The notes below the pieces were generated by a model that was not told the origin of the DNA, made no database searches, and saw only the letters and a program-made list of their open reading frames with translations. The position numbers and the translations under genes were made by a program. From positions 558,001 to 622,000 of the forward strand of contig JAYKKR010000013.1 in the NCBI GenBank assembly GCA_036971615.1: a stretch of 64,000 nt of DNA, written 5' to 3'. Positions 11,298 to 24,081 of the stretch are shown here, piece after piece. The DNA comes from Amyloporia xantha. Lineage: Eukaryota; Basidiomycota; Agaricomycetes; Polyporales; Adustoporiaceae. Each line of letters begins with the position of its first letter. The stretch's first letter is position 1.

Positions 11298-12893
11298 ATG
11301 CAGCCCGTTTCGTTGTCTGTGCCTGTCGTGTTTACCACGCCTTTCCGACGCGTGTCCGAGGACATTTTATATCAAATCTTCCGTTTGGTTGCATCCGATC
11401 CGGTTGCGAACGTGCCTCGCCCGCTGAGCCGCGCGGGTATCAAGAAAGGTACTACCTGGGTCGAGATCAGTCGTGTGTGTCGTTTTTGGCGGCGCGTCGC
11501 TGCAATCCCAGCGCCTTTGGTCGTGCGTTATTATCAATAACGATTGCAGCCCCACTATGCTGCGTGTGTTCTTGCAGAGGTCGGGCGAGATCGATCTTGG
11601 TGTCATCGTCGAAGGTGTTTCATCCACACAACATGCTGTCGACACCCTTCGTGACTTGATCGGTATGTGTGCTTTGTGCACGTACCGCTTGGGTTCGTTA
11701 TATGTATCCAGGTTCTCAGCGCGCGACACAAACATTATCCTATCACCATTTATATATCCTGCAGCACGGCTTACAGCTTTCGTCGTGTCTGCGGAACATT
11801 GCCTCACGACTCTTATTCCGCCGCGCTTGTTTCCAGTCTTTCGGGCGAGATGCCTGCACTGCAGTCCATTGTTATTGCGCAGCTGTGGTTTCCGTGGCGT
11901 CTCTTCAAGGATATTACACAGATCATTCTGATAAACCAACCTGTACCTCCTTTTGCGGATCTTGTCGGTACTCTGCGTGGATGCCCAGCATTGACCTCCC
12001 TGGGTTTGGGTCTCGTTAATTCTGCGTACCCCCCCTTCCGTCGATGTCGTTGTTGGTGACAACATGATCGTCCTTCCACTCTTGCAGCACATGTTGCTCA
12101 TTGCACACCACGACGTCGTTGCGCCTTTGCTCCGGCTATTGCATTATCCTTTGACGACAGTTACTGTTGTCGGCTTTCATCACTCGCCTCGTGCGCAGTC
12201 TTCGCCTCGAACAGCATTGTCGCGCACGTTCGTCACGCCGTACTGGACGTCTACATATTCAACGGCAATCATTGTGTGAAGATGACTTCAACGACTGATT
12301 GCACAGTACACGTGCAGTGGGAGTGGAGGGCTGGCGTTGATCCATTCGAGAATGATAACCGAATGGAGCACCTCGGCGACATCGCGCGGTTTCTCGCCGT
12401 TGAACATCTCGTTGTTAGACATCTGGGATACGCCCTTTATGAGCAGGACTGGATGCATATGCTCGGGCATATGTCTGCCTTGACACGTCTCGAGCTTGTT
12501 TGCTGTTTCGTTGGTGCTGGGACGCTGTTCGATGTTCTTTCGCGACGCGTGGTGGATATTCAGGACAGAGAAATTTTCGTGTTATGTCCAAAGTTGAAGT
12601 CGTTTAGCGGTTTATGGGCATCATACCATTCCGACCGCGTCTTGGAGCAGATGGTATCGTGCTTTGAATGCCGTCGCGATTGTGGGGCGCGTTTGTCTAT
12701 GATCAGACTTGACATGTGCCGGTCAAAGGAGGAGTATCCGGTTGATCTAGTGGATCGACTACATACTGGTCTGCTCGCCGATTATGTCGAGATTTGTTGG
12801 GCGGTAGGTGAAGTGACAGACGTTTCCCCGATTGTGGACGATATTGTTACTGTTGATGTAAGGGCGAGTGTATCAGTACATGTTATTATGTAG
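11298..12893 (+). pseudogene. F-box/LRR gene, frame-broken
   Basis: The ATG at 11298 opens MQPVSLSVPV, followed by an F-box-like core (VSEDILYQIFRLVAS ... WVEISRVCRFWRRVAAIPAP). The expected continuation LWSCVIINND is one base out of frame at about 11512. After a probable GTATGT intron (about 11663-11711), the leucine-rich part follows in pieces from two frames: ARLTAFVVSAEHCLTTLIPP, then LSGEMPALQSIVIAQLWFPW and LRGCPALTSLGLGLV. A last open block of about 200 codons (12276-12893) holds HLGDIARFLAVEHLVVRHLG and ALTRLELVCCFVGAG. The order of parts is that of a complete basidiomycete F-box/LRR protein, interrupted by at least two or three one-base shifts. It is either a young pseudogene or an intact gene with sequence errors. 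Confidence 0.65.
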
Positions 12894-14289
12894 TGTGTCC
12901 CTGCGCTGATGGGCTGTTGTATTTGCTAGAAATGCAGCTCAGTGTTTGTGGCTCTTTCTCTGCGTCGTTTAGTCTGTACAGTAGCTATGTCGGCGGCGTC
13001 TTTTCTTATTGTATGATAATGGAGATGTAGTTTCTGTCGGTTGTGGTCCACCTGTGGATGGCTTGTCCTCGTTCTTCTGAAACATGAAGTGATGCGAGCG
13101 CGCGACTTTCCCCTTGTGAGTGCTGTGGTCTGTTTTTTGCTGTTTTCTCTCCTTGACTTATTGTCTTACAGGAACGTATTATGAGCGCGCTCTTCAAGTT
13201 GCTGATCGCCTGCATGGTACAATACGAAGGTCCGCCTACTCCATCGGATCAGGTCAACTTCTTCTGGTAAGCTGTCGTTACTGCGTCTGCCTGTTGCATC
13301 GTCATACTTATCGTGTGGGCTACGAGTAGATGTAGTGTTAATTGAGATATATTGGTTGAGATGCAGTACGAGTAAGTATAAACAGTGAGCGAGCCCGCAT
13401 ATCACGAGACGCGGTAACACTAGGGATGGATACGGCGAAATTGATAGTGAGTATGGTAAACGGTGCTGTGTGGCGGGAGGTGCAGTGACCACGGAATGTT
13501 TACACCGGCTCGATGGTGTTCTACTAGGCAGACTGAAGGACAGCGACTGGTACGAAGCCGAGCAAGCGGTGTGAGGATGTCGCGCCAGTGTATGTCTGAC
13601 GAAGTGATTGAGCATACATACAATTCGAAATTCTGTCTTCCCGTTAATTGAAAGCGTTTTTTTCCCCTGCCGTAGTTGACGGCAGTCCACTTGCCAGCTG
13701 AGATTGCGCTTGCAATCGAGAAAAAAATGTCAGTTGGTGCTAGATGCATTGGGTTCTGAGTGAGTAATGCAGGCTAGTGATTTCGAGGATACGATACTTG
13801 TCGTACTTATTCGGATCGTCTTCACGTCAATGCGGGCAGTGTTAAGTCGGTCGAGTTCTTACCCGATGTTCTCGGTGATTTGTACAAAAGAATTTTTCAA
13901 ATTGCACGGTGGGAAAAACTGTCTTTCTTTTGGATAGAATGGAATCTCATTTTCTCTGCGACCGGAGCAAGAATTGTGATAAGCAAAGTTACGACAAGTA
14001 TATCGACATTTCTCCCGCGTATGGATACCAGCGTCCTCTGCAGGGGTGACGATTCAGACGTTCGGTCTGCTTAGGAGATATAACCCACTGCATGCATTAC
14101 TGTTATTCTGCGACATCTTATATTAAATATACTGTCGGTACACTATTCGAACGATTTCGTAATTGGAGTATTCACAGCATGAAGGGTTTGAGAGTTGTGG
14201 GGTGACGTTGGCTGTGGACGTGTTGCTAGTCTTGTAATACGCTGGGTGAACGGAGTAAGTCATTCTATCATTGCGGCGTGTTGAAGAAC
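12894..14289. other. intergenic between F-box and RNR small-subunit genes
   Basis: A minus frame at 13749-13420 (109 codons, with ISAGKWTAVNYGRGKKRF) is the only stretch that looks possibly coding; it has no family signature. The part nearest 14290 would be the 3' flank of the RNR-like gene. A good GTAAGT donor overlaps that gene's stop, so a last small exon could lie at about 14.2 kb. Confidence 0.3.
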
Positions 14290-15488
14290 TTACGCTGCAT
14301 CGCTGTCGACCAACGTCCACGAATTATTATCGCTCTCTCTATACCCCGTGTTTTCCGGGGGGTTGTATAAATACGTTGTGATAGAACGTCGTGAAGACTG
14401 CTGTAGGGGATATCTTAAGACGGTGTTGATGATGATGGTCGGAAATTGAGCCTTTGAGCTATCATAGTGGCTGCTCACCGTAATCTGTTTGTTGTATATT
14501 CCCCCATATCCGAGGCTTCTTAATGTACAGTCGGCTAATGATTCCACGTAGTCGTCTATCGTCGTGTCTGCGATATCTATCAAAGGTCGTATTGCTGTGT
14601 CTGCGCGGATACAATGTAGTCAGATTGAATGCAATATGCGCTTACTAGATAACTGCGTACCGCGAAGGAATGTTTGTTCCAGTTTCACGGCGTCCCGCAC
14701 TAACGCATGCACAGCGGAGGAGATCGCTTGCTCTGACAGATAACTGTGTATGGTACACGCGAAGTGTACGTGTCGCTCTTTATCCTGCATAATACGCTCC
14801 GTAGTGAGGCAGAACTCCGGCATCACGTCTTTCCTTCTGAGCTGAAGTACCACGAGAGGCAAAGATGAATATAGAATTGTTTCAGCGACGACGAACGCGA
14901 CGAGTCGTATGGGCAGTGCAAAATCTTTCTTGGAAGTCCACTGGCGGGCCCAATTGGTCTTTGCTTGTATCGTTGGTGTGCATCGTATCGAATCGAGCGA
15001 CATGCGTTGTTCAGTGACATCGCCTATAAGTGTACTGATCCACTTGGAATTTACTTCGTAGTGGACGTTCTCGCTGCTGTATGGTAAAAAACGATTACGT
15101 TACCGATAACCACGTAACTTACGTCATAATCTGGAAACCGTAGAAGCAGCGGGCCTCTGCGATTTCAATTTCCTCAAAAAAATCATGCGCGAACTGTTTG
15201 TGCGTTGTGGTGTCCGATGCCGTCATGAATGCCAGGATAACACTGAGAGCGAGGCTCTCCGCGTCGGCGAGCTTTGCCGACCAGTGTAACACGTCCGCTG
15301 TAGTGTCGCTCTCTTCTGCTGTCCAGAAGTGAGTTAACGATGTTTTATACTGCTGCCATAGCTGTTTTATCGGTCGTTAAGCAGAGCGTTACAACGATTT
15401 CACGCGTACCCACCTCTGTAAACTTTATCGGAAAAAGCACGAATCGTGATGTCTCGACGTTTGTAGGGACTGTTGTCTGGTCTTCCAT
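14290..15488 (-). CDS. ribonucleotide reductase small-subunit (R2) paralogue lacking the radical tyrosine
   Basis: Read as complement of 15414-15488, 15123-15361, 14646-15073 and 14290-14600; three introns with GTGGGT, GTAAGT and GTAAGC donors leave one unbroken frame of 350 residues. R2 landmarks appear in order: RFVLFPIKFTE (15-25), HFWTAEESD (36-44), ILAFMTASD, EARCFYGFQIMTENVH (94-109), KDFALPIRLVAFVVAET (to 170), FACTIHSYL and IDDYVESLADCTLRSLGY. R2 normally carries a di-iron/tyrosyl radical cofactor. Here the metal ligands Asp44, Glu106, His109, Glu169 and His206 remain, but the radical Tyr is Asn113 (nt 15051-15049) and the ligand Glu of the usual DEGLH motif is Lys203 (DKERH, nt 14781-14779). 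The tail NNSWTLVDSDAA resembles the R1-binding peptide but lacks the terminal Phe. Probably a non-radical accessory subunit, analogous to yeast Rnr4, or a decaying copy. Confidence 0.88.
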
Positions 15489-16318
15489 TCCCGATGCGAT
15501 TAAGAAGAATATGGGTTCCTGCGTTCGTGCTTTCCGGTGGTAGGTGAGGATGCACGATTTTATGACCAGCTTAAGTAGGTTCAGCGTAGTGAGCGGTGTG
15601 CGTACCTGTTATTCTCGACACAGCTGTTTAGTTTAGGACAGATAGTTGATGCTGGTAGTACTATTTGGTTTGTGGCCGAGCAAGAGTATTACTTGTGTTG
15701 TCTGACGTCTTCACCTTTCATTGCGTGTATTCCACGTAATGACTATGTCGTGTCTGATTTGTAAGGTGGCGGTTCAACTTAGCGAGAGTTGATGTGTTCG
15801 TTCGGTATGTAGCGTTTAGTAAGGTGTATTACGTGGCCGTATTTGTTGGCGTCAGCTATAGTACGTTCGTACTAACGTGTTCCTTGGGTACCAGCGACGG
15901 TCCGCAGAGATTAAAGGTTTCGTCCAGCGACATTTCCTTTCTACATAAAGGCGCGAAAGCGGAAGTAGCCCTCGTGAGATATTGTGAAGCGGAAATAGAC
16001 GCCCAATAGTAAGTGTCGTACCTATCGTATCGTGTCAAAGTATGGCTGTATCGAGCTTACCCGTATCACTCCAGTGTCTTTTGAGTCGCGGATAAATGAA
16101 GATTACTCTGATGATGAAGATCTTATTGCTGTCGACGGTGCGAAAGCTGCCGTACTCCGGAGCTTGTTTAACATCGTGCTAGATGCCGTTCGCGGACTTG
16201 CGTATTCTATGGGAGGAGACGACCTGTGATTGTCAGTGCACTCTCATCTTTATGATTGAGACAGTACTGATTCGGTGTCGGGTATATCGCGTAAACCATG
16301 TGCTTTCTGTTATTGTGA
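15489..16318 (+). other. upstream of RepHel; possible small two-exon gene of unknown function
   Basis: On the plus strand 15.8-16.01 kb reads RLKVSSSDISFLHKGAKAEV and EVALVRYCEAEIDAQ, then a GTAAGT donor at about 16009 and an acceptor at about 16041 leading to a second protein-like stretch with an acidic patch (INEDYSDDEDLIAVDG) that ends at 16229. It could be a short independent gene or an N-terminal extension of the Helitron protein. No family recognised. Confidence 0.3.
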
Positions 16319-19300
16319 ATGCTGTTATCATATACGGTTCTTATGCGTGCATTTTTCATATGCGTACGGGCAGTTCGTTGCAGGCGAGTTGTCGCGTCGG
16401 GTACATCTGTCGCTGTCGACATTGGCACGGTGTCCTGGCAGTATATTAATTCCAGCGCGGCGTTTAAAACGGTCTTGCCCTCCGGTTACGATGTTCGGTG
16501 CTGTGGCGTACGTGAGGGAGATATAATTCTGGATCGTGTGTTGCGTGAAGTGCTGAATGGGTTTGACTTTTGGCGATCCGGTCAGTTAAGGGAGGTTTGT
16601 GTTAGTCACGGTCTAAAAGTGCGACGCGTCGATGGCGTACCTAAACTCATTGATCTCCTTAATAGTCATGTCTGCGTGGATAGCTGTATAGGGATGTCGT
16701 ATGCGTTTACTATTTTGCCCTGTCAGCGCGATATCGTGGGGACATACGGAACGCACTCTAAACCTGCAATCGATGGGCGTGGTGGTGAGAATGGGCAGCA
16801 ACGCGTGAAATCTGCGCACGCTATGACTGGTTGTTTCGCAGTGTCAGACAAAACTTTGAGACACCGTATTATACAGGAGTGGCAGTCTGTTATGTCAACG
16901 AAGAACGTCCGTCCTGTTGTGTGTTCAGTCTGTGCTAGGTGTCGTCCTCCGGATAAAATGTCTCTAGTACATGCGTCTGCGATAGATTTATCGTTGTTAT
17001 GTAACAATGACTTACCGGAGCACTTACGTCCGACGAATTACAGCATCGATGTCTATCAAGGCGCAATTCTGCATTCGAAGGGCATGCGTGACAGTAATGC
17101 GCTCGGTCTCTTGGATGTTTGCCGTTCTTGTAGTGACGACTTAATCGTGCGACGTCAAATGCCGAAGTTCGCGCTGGCGAATTGCTTGTATTATGCGCGT
17201 GAGAAACTGCCGCCTGCGGTACTAGATGCGTTCCAACTAGCTACGAGATGTGAGTTAGCTTTGATTTCGAGAGCACGGGCTAGTAGAATATCCTTTAAGT
17301 TTAGTGAAGTGCGAAAAGAGGAGGGTGGGGAGGTTAACACTAACGATGAGGATGCACAACGTCGATTTGATCTGTCGCAAGGATGTATTCGAGGTAACGT
17401 CATGGTTGTTCCGAATGATTCGACTTGTCTGAATGGTATGCTTCCGCCTGCGGATGATGTCATTAGAGATACTATCTGTGTGGTTTTTGTTGGGGCAAGT
17501 AAGCCTACGCGTGAGACTATTGAAAAATTGAGTCCTATGTTGGTGCGCAAAAGTCGAGTCAAAGTGATGATTGATTTTTTGGTTCGAAATAACCCTTACT
17601 ACGTAGTGTCCTCGACGTTTTCGGGTTTTAACCAGCGAAATTTAGATTTACTGTTTGGGCCCGACACCACTGATGTTGATGAAGGTGTACCATGCGCTAT
17701 TGAGATTGGATGCCTAGAGGACAATACGGCAGTCGAAAGTGCTGTAGCAGATTATACCCCGCGAAATGATATAGCGACGGGGCCTCTTCCGGGTGATGAC
17801 ATGCTCCTGGAAAACGTAGGATACACAATGGGAGAACATACAATTTTCAGTTATCAGGAAATGAAGATGAAAGCTCTATCACACTGTCTGAGTGGGGGTC
17901 GTTACATCAAGTCTAGTACTGGAGGGAGGTTTGTTCCTGATTTCGAGAATCCCCGTCTTTTATCTTGGTTGTTCCCGCATCTGGATCCATGGGGGATAGG
18001 GGGATTTTTCCATCCGAATAGGCGACGTCAGCTCAGTTTGGAGGAGCAATTGTCGTACCTCCTGTCAGTCGTTGATTCCCCTTTTGAGAGGGACGAGACG
18101 TTTGCCTTCGTTTATTACAATATTCGTCAGAAAAAGATGGTGCGCGACTTTATGAATTTTAAAGTTAAGGCCTCGTTGCACGAACGTGTGGTGCACGATT
18201 TGCTGGCTGTCGATGTTGCTCTTCTGAATAGCATGATATCTAAGAGCAAAGATGGACAGCGTTACGTACCGCAGAGTGAACAAGAAAAGTCCATACTGGC
18301 GTTGTTGTCACGTGTAAGCCTGGTTGGTCGTGATATTCCAGGTACAGCTGCTCATAAATTGACGCTTCGTAACCAGATCCGTGCATTGATTACCTTCAAA
18401 GGCACCCCTAATTTGTTTATAACTATCAACCCAGCTGATGTTGACCATCCTCTTGTTCGTATCTTTGCAGGAGAAGATATCGTACTTGAAGATGCGACTC
18501 GGGCGAGGATCTGTCTGAATGGCATCGAAAGCTTTTGGTTGCCCGTAAGCCCGCCGCGTGCGCTTTGTTTTTTGACAAAATGATAAGCAGTTTTGTGAAT
18601 ATAGTCCTTCGATACGGTCGGGGAGATGTTGGTTTATTTGGGGTATGCGATGGTTATTACGGCACAGTTGAAACCCAAGGTAGGGGTACGTTACATTGTC
18701 ACATGCTCGTATGGCTACGAGGGCAGCCGTCACCGCAGGTACTACGAGATAAGATGAAAGAATCCGATGTGTACAGGCAGGAGGTTTTCGATTGGTTAGA
18801 ATCGATAATTAAATGTGAACCACTTGGTACGACGGAGGTAGTAGTAGAAAGCGACGGTAAAGCACTCCCTATCCCTAATCGTAAACTTGAGACGGGCAAT
18901 CCTGATCCTGGAGCTATCGCTCTCCCGTCGATTGCCAGTCTGAGTGTCACTGACTTCGACGCGCAGTATGAATATTTTGTGAATGAGCTAGTGAAAGAGT
19001 ACAACTGGCACAAGCATACCGGCACTTGCTGGCGATATCTCCGGAAGGGTGAAGAGAAGGTGGATGCGAACTGTAGAATGCGAATTGATGGTTCGACTCG
19101 TCTGCAGACGGCTGTAGACGAAGAGACAGGTTCCATTCTTCTTCGCAGGTTACACCCGCGTATCGCATGTTACAATGATACTGTGCTCTTTTTGTTACAG
19201 TCCAACATGGATATAAAATTTATTGGGTCTGGAGAGGGAGCGAAGGCGTTGCTTTATTATATTACCGATTATATCACCAAGTCTCCGTTGTCGACTCATG

Positions 19301-22300
19301 TGGGTTTGGCGTCGTTGGCGTATGCTATTCAGCGAAATAACAGTAAATACAAGTGGTCGGACGACGAAATTCCACAAACACAATATAAGGGTGCGGCGAC
19401 CGTGCTAGTGAACGCCATGATGTCACGGCAGGAAATATCACACCAACAGGTTATGAGTTATTTAGTAGGAGGAGGGGATTTTTACGCTAGTCACCGATTC
19501 CGAGTGTTGCATTGGGGATCTATTGATCGTTTATTTCAATTGGCCTATAAGGAGAACTACCGTTCAAATGGTGCGTTTCACCAAACCAGCGAGGATCACG
19601 ATGTATTAAGTGATACAGTAGCGGTCGATGCGGGCGTTCCTGATGTCATGCGGGAGTGTCCACCTGGTACAGAGATAGGAGGTGTAGCGCGGGTCTCATT
19701 AGCAGATGACGGCGATGGTTATGGCAACCGTGGTGATGTCGAAAGCTGCTATCGAGAAGATGAAGTGCAAGACGAAGAGAGTGTTACACTCGTGTTAGGT
19801 AGCGGGTCCATCTCGTCGGTCAATCAACAGCAAGACTACATCTATCGCGATGCTGGCCTTGGTTTTGGGGATATTTGCTTGTATGAGTTCGTCGGCACTG
19901 TGGAGAAGATAAGTAGGCTGTCTGAAAGTACTCGCACCGAAAAGAGGCGTGTGACAGGCAATAATAATGGTAGGAAACCTACTCCGCGCGGCCAGTTGTT
20001 AGCTCCGCATCCGCAGGCTGTAACTCATATCTTGCGTAAACGATCACGGTGGCTGGTGCCGGTTCTTTTAGGTGATCCTGCTCCGAGTTTCAATCGTTCA
20101 TCGTCGGATAACGAGCGGTGGTGTCGTATGATGCTCATATTATTCGTGCCGTGGAGGGTACCTACAGATCTAAAGGCTGCGTCTGAAAAGTGGTCGGAAG
20201 CGTACGAACGTTTAAAGAACGTTATTGACGATTACCATAAGACTATCATGACCCATATGAACGTCCTGTCAGAGTGTCGAGATGCGCGAGATGAATTCAG
20301 TACCGCACGTCGTCGCGACTTCCGTAATGTTGGCGAATTTGTACAAGATGACGAAAGGGGGTCACTGTTGAGAATGACGATGATTGCGACGCAGCAATGT
20401 TTGCGGAGCTCGAAGGCGCGGTTGATATGCGAGCTAATGAGTTCAGTCCTGGCGCTTTGGAGAGTACTTTAGATTCGAAACTTGGGGTACGAACGAGAAT
20501 GGCGTTGGATGCATGCTTTTCTACCTTTACCCGTGAAGAAAGCCATTGCGATGGAGAGTCGGCCACAGTGTGTTCGGAAGATGATCCGCGTTTATACCAT
20601 GAAGCTGCCGTAATGCGAGGGTTGCGAAACGCATAAGCTGCTCAGTAGCAATGAAGGTGGGGATGAAGTCGTAAGTTCCGCTAAACGGCGTCGACGATCA
20701 GTTGAACCCAATATGACGGTATCGTCACTGGCGGCTGTCAGCTCAGCAGAGCGTGACCATGACGTGGTATATGCGCGTAAATTCCACTTTGCTGTGGAAC
20801 AGATTGTGCAGAGTATGCACTTGCATGACAATCCCGAACAAGAACGTGCTTTCCGCATCGTAGCTAACCATCTACGTGATGATCGTAAGCAACTTTTGAT
20901 GTACGTTCCTGGGGTAGGAGGCACGGGAAGACGCATGTTGTAAAGCTATCTTACAACTGTTTCACGCAGTTGGTAAGAGGAATGAGATCTTGGTCGGAGC
21001 GCCCACGGGTGCAGCAGCGAGGCTAATAAACGGACATACAATTCATTCTTTACTCATGATATCAAGTCGTAAGCGGAAAGATTTTACCGAGCTCAGATCG
21101 CTGTGGAGAGGCGTACGGTATCTGATTATCGACGAAATATCAATGACAGGGGCCGAGCTACTGAGTAAAGTCTCGGAACATCTCAAGCAAGCCAAAGGCG
21201 AAGATTGCACCCTCGCGACGAAGCCGTTTGGTGGTGTGAATATGATATTTATGGGTGACTTTGGTCAGTTAAAACCGGTGCAGGCTCACGCATTGTTTAG
21301 TTATGCATTGGTCAACAACCCGGGTTTTAGGGAAGCTCGTGACTGTGATGGTATATCTGCAATGATCGGCGCATGTTTATGGCGGCAAGTGGATACAGTT
21401 GTCGAATTAGTGAAGAACCAACGGCAAGGCGATGATCTTGTATATGCATCTATGTTAGGGCGGTTACGGTTGGGGAAATGTAGTAGAATCGAAATCGATG
21501 GTAACCGCAGTGATTTTGATTTGTTACGTGGGAGGGAATTGCAAGTACTGAGCGCGGTAACCCAGAGGTGCTTCAAAAGTTTCGTGGGCGCCAGTGATAG
21601 TTGGTTCCAAGGTTCTGCGTGATATAATCAACGCTAGATTGCTTGCACACCATGCATCGGATCTGAAACAATCCGTACACTTATATCACGCTGTGGATAC
21701 ACATAAAGGGAGTCGCTTTACCGAGGACGTGCAGTCGTGTGTCTGGGGCTTACCGTCATCTGTCACCGATGATGCGTTGGGTCGGATTCCTTTGTTTGCG
21801 GGAATGAAAGTGATGGTGCAAGATAATCTCGCATTCAATCGTGGTATCGTGAACGGTGCAGAAGGTATCGTTCGTGATATTCGTTATTACTGCGACCAGA
21901 AGGGACGAAGATTTCCATTAGTAGTCTACATTCAAGTCAGCGGAGCGACCGTATTACAGATGAACTTGAAGATGATATCATACCCATATTTCCCCGGAAG
22001 ACTACGTTCCGATGTAAATTACGAGTCGGCGGACGTGAACAGTATCGATCAGTAACTCGCCTTCAGCTACCCTTGCTACCGGCATATGCGTATACTGACT
22101 ATAAGAGTCAAGGAAAATCATTGGATGTCGCCATTGTTGACATCGAAAGCGCCAGGAGTTTACAAGGTGTGTATGTAATGCTTAGTCGAGTGCGTTCTCT
22201 TCAGGGCCTCGCAATATTGAGACCGTTCTCGGCATCCAAAATATATGGGCAGATATCGGGAGAATTAAGAGACGAATTAAAGAGGTTACAAGTCCTCGAC

Positions 22301-22471
22301 GAGGAGACTAGACTCGCGTACGATCTCGAATGCGCTCTTAGTATGCACGGTGATGACGGTACTTTGAACGCAGGAGTAAAGATAAAAAGGGTACGACGTG
22401 CTGTTCTAGGGACGGAGGAATGGTTGGAAGGAGTGGAGACCAGTGTTGAATGTCGGTGTTACGGGAAGTAA
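16319..22471 (+). mobile_element. Helitron Rep-helicase gene (RepHel), full set of domains, several one-base frame breaks
   Basis: Rolling-circle transposase of a Helitron. In order: a SAP-like N-terminal patch (LREVCVSHGLKVRRVDGVP); paired Cys motifs (CSVCARC, CRSC) with PKFALANCLYY, typical of the fungal Helitron N-terminal domain; a Helitron-like N domain with FITINPADVDHPLV (about 18.4 kb); the HUH nuclease with LHCHMLVW (18.69 kb) and the two catalytic tyrosines in YYITDYITK (19.25 kb); then a Pif1-like helicase with Walker A (GVGGTG, 20.91 kb, continued out of frame as KTHVV), Walker B IIDEIS, MIFMGDFGQLKP, and C-terminal TDYKSQGKSLDVAIVDI and YVMLSRVRSLQG. The frame changes near 18534 (T4), 20359 (G5), about 20635, 20926 (G3), 20945, 21562 (C3), 21587 (G3) and about 22040. 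Several of these are explained by one missing base in a short run. Element ends were not found. About 2,000 residues if intact, normal for fungal Helitrons. Confidence 0.88.
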
Positions 22472-24081
22472 AAGATAGCGGTGTGTTTTCGCTCGCTGGG
22501 AGGGGGTCGGGGTGGGGGTACAAACCGGGTGGTCCGTAAAGGGAAAAAGAAACGGGCGCTAGGGCAAATGACAGTCACGTGGTGTCGCGTTGTGGGGCGC
22601 ACAGAAGCTGTCTGCGTTGCACTCGACGAGTCCAACAGTAGTCTTGGTGCGTGACAATCGTCGTATGGTCCGGGGTGTGGCTGCTTGTTTATTGGGTTTA
22701 TGGTTCGACCGTGATGGTCGTAGGTCGGACATCACTTTGGTTGTCTTCGCGGCCGTTGTAGCATCGTGTGTCACAGCTGTGCTTGCTAATTACTTGGTCG
22801 GCAAACGGTCCTTATACTTGCCTCTGCTGTTGATTGTTGTCAAGATATCCGTGAGGTGCGTTTGCTTTGTTTTACAACTGCTGATTGTCCGTAATATGTA
22901 TATTCTAACTTGGGGTTTCCCTTCTTGTAGCATCTGTGGTGATGCGTATGGAAATGGCGATCTATTACTGTCCGCGGAGGATTTAGGAGTCGTTTCGTGC
23001 TCTATGTGACGTCAAAGCGATGATTCACAGTTATACCGTGATTTGCGATGAGCTCGCGGTGGACGAGGTGACATTGAATGTATGTACAGCCTGCCTTGTT
23101 TCTAATGGTATTGGTTTATCTATCTGACGTGCGTTATCTGACGATATAATTTTCTTTCACGCAGAACTCGGACGTTGCGTCGGCGGAGATCATACATACG
23201 GCTTTTACGCTTTTTGTGTACAGTATCGTTGGTTACAGGAGTGACGATGATGGGGTCGACATACTAGTCAAAGGAAAGGAATCTGATGTGCGATGTCTCT
23301 TGTCTGCAGGTGATTGAAGTGTGAGGGTTACCTTGTGGTGATAAGGCAAAAGGCGAGCAATTTAAGTGGGAGCAAGTCGCGGGGTTTCTAGAGATGTAGA
23401 GATGAATGCAGAGCCGTCGTGTGTATATTCTGATATGGGCGTAGGCGGTCAGTCAAGTGTTCCGCGGGACGGTGCGTGTATGGCCATTTACACCTCTGTC
23501 CCTTTCGTGGCAACTATGAGGTAGTCGATACCTTGTCTCACGTCGTGGTCAGATGACAGGGTGACGTCTTTAGGTATCTTTTGTGTATCAGCAAGCTATC
23601 GTTTGAGCGGAGGTCGTTGGATGATGAGGAACTGCGTGTCCTTCCTGTAGTTTCGTATGTTTCTGCTCCGTGTGTTCGTGTCGCGTCCCTACCGTTTCTG
23701 TTTGCTGTATTCTAAATAGTCTGGATGTTTGCTCGCCGGTTCCCGTTTGTTGACTGTCTGTGTGAATAAGGGGCGTGGGGAGTATGTATTATTGCCGTTC
23801 TCAATTCTCAATAGGTCTGCATTGTAAAATTAATGCCAGAAGTATGACTGCGTCTTAGTTGCAATAACAGAGGGACGGGTTTGTCATGCGGTTGACATGC
23901 TATTTGAGTGTCTAGCTGAGTGCGATGTCCTCGTAATGTACTAGGGTGTGGCAGAAACGGGTTTCAACTTTCATTTCATATACTCTGATCTGCTACCATG
24001 CCGCACTCGCTGATCTTACGAAAGCGTCGTGATAGCTGCATGTTGTTCTACTTTCGTAGGCACATGGGAGGTTGCGATGCT
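22472..24081. other. 3' flank of RepHel; G-rich tract, no supported gene
   Basis: Right after the stop lies a G-rich tract (about 22490-22560) with a small imperfect palindrome near ACCGGGTGGTCCG. A plus frame at 22590-23009 has hydrophobic stretches (LVVFAAVVASCVTAVLANYL) but no recognisable family. I looked for a Helitron 3' end (hairpin followed by CTRR) and found none I would defend. Confidence 0.35.

Noticed and set aside
11367..12101. 244-codon minus-strand frame
   Set aside because: Opposite the F-box/LRR gene; no family features, while the plus strand shows an ordered F-box and LRR pattern.
14290..14583. Possible GTGAGC...CTACAG intron inside the last exon of the R2-like gene
   Set aside because: Removing it is not needed: the frame reads through without a stop and ends in a tail resembling the R1-binding peptide. 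Kept as one exon, with transcript data able to decide.
22480..22575. G-rich tract with a small palindrome and CTAG as a possible Helitron 3' end
   Set aside because: The stem is too short and imperfect, and the sequence after CTAG is not the expected T target base. A second genomic copy would be needed to define the end.
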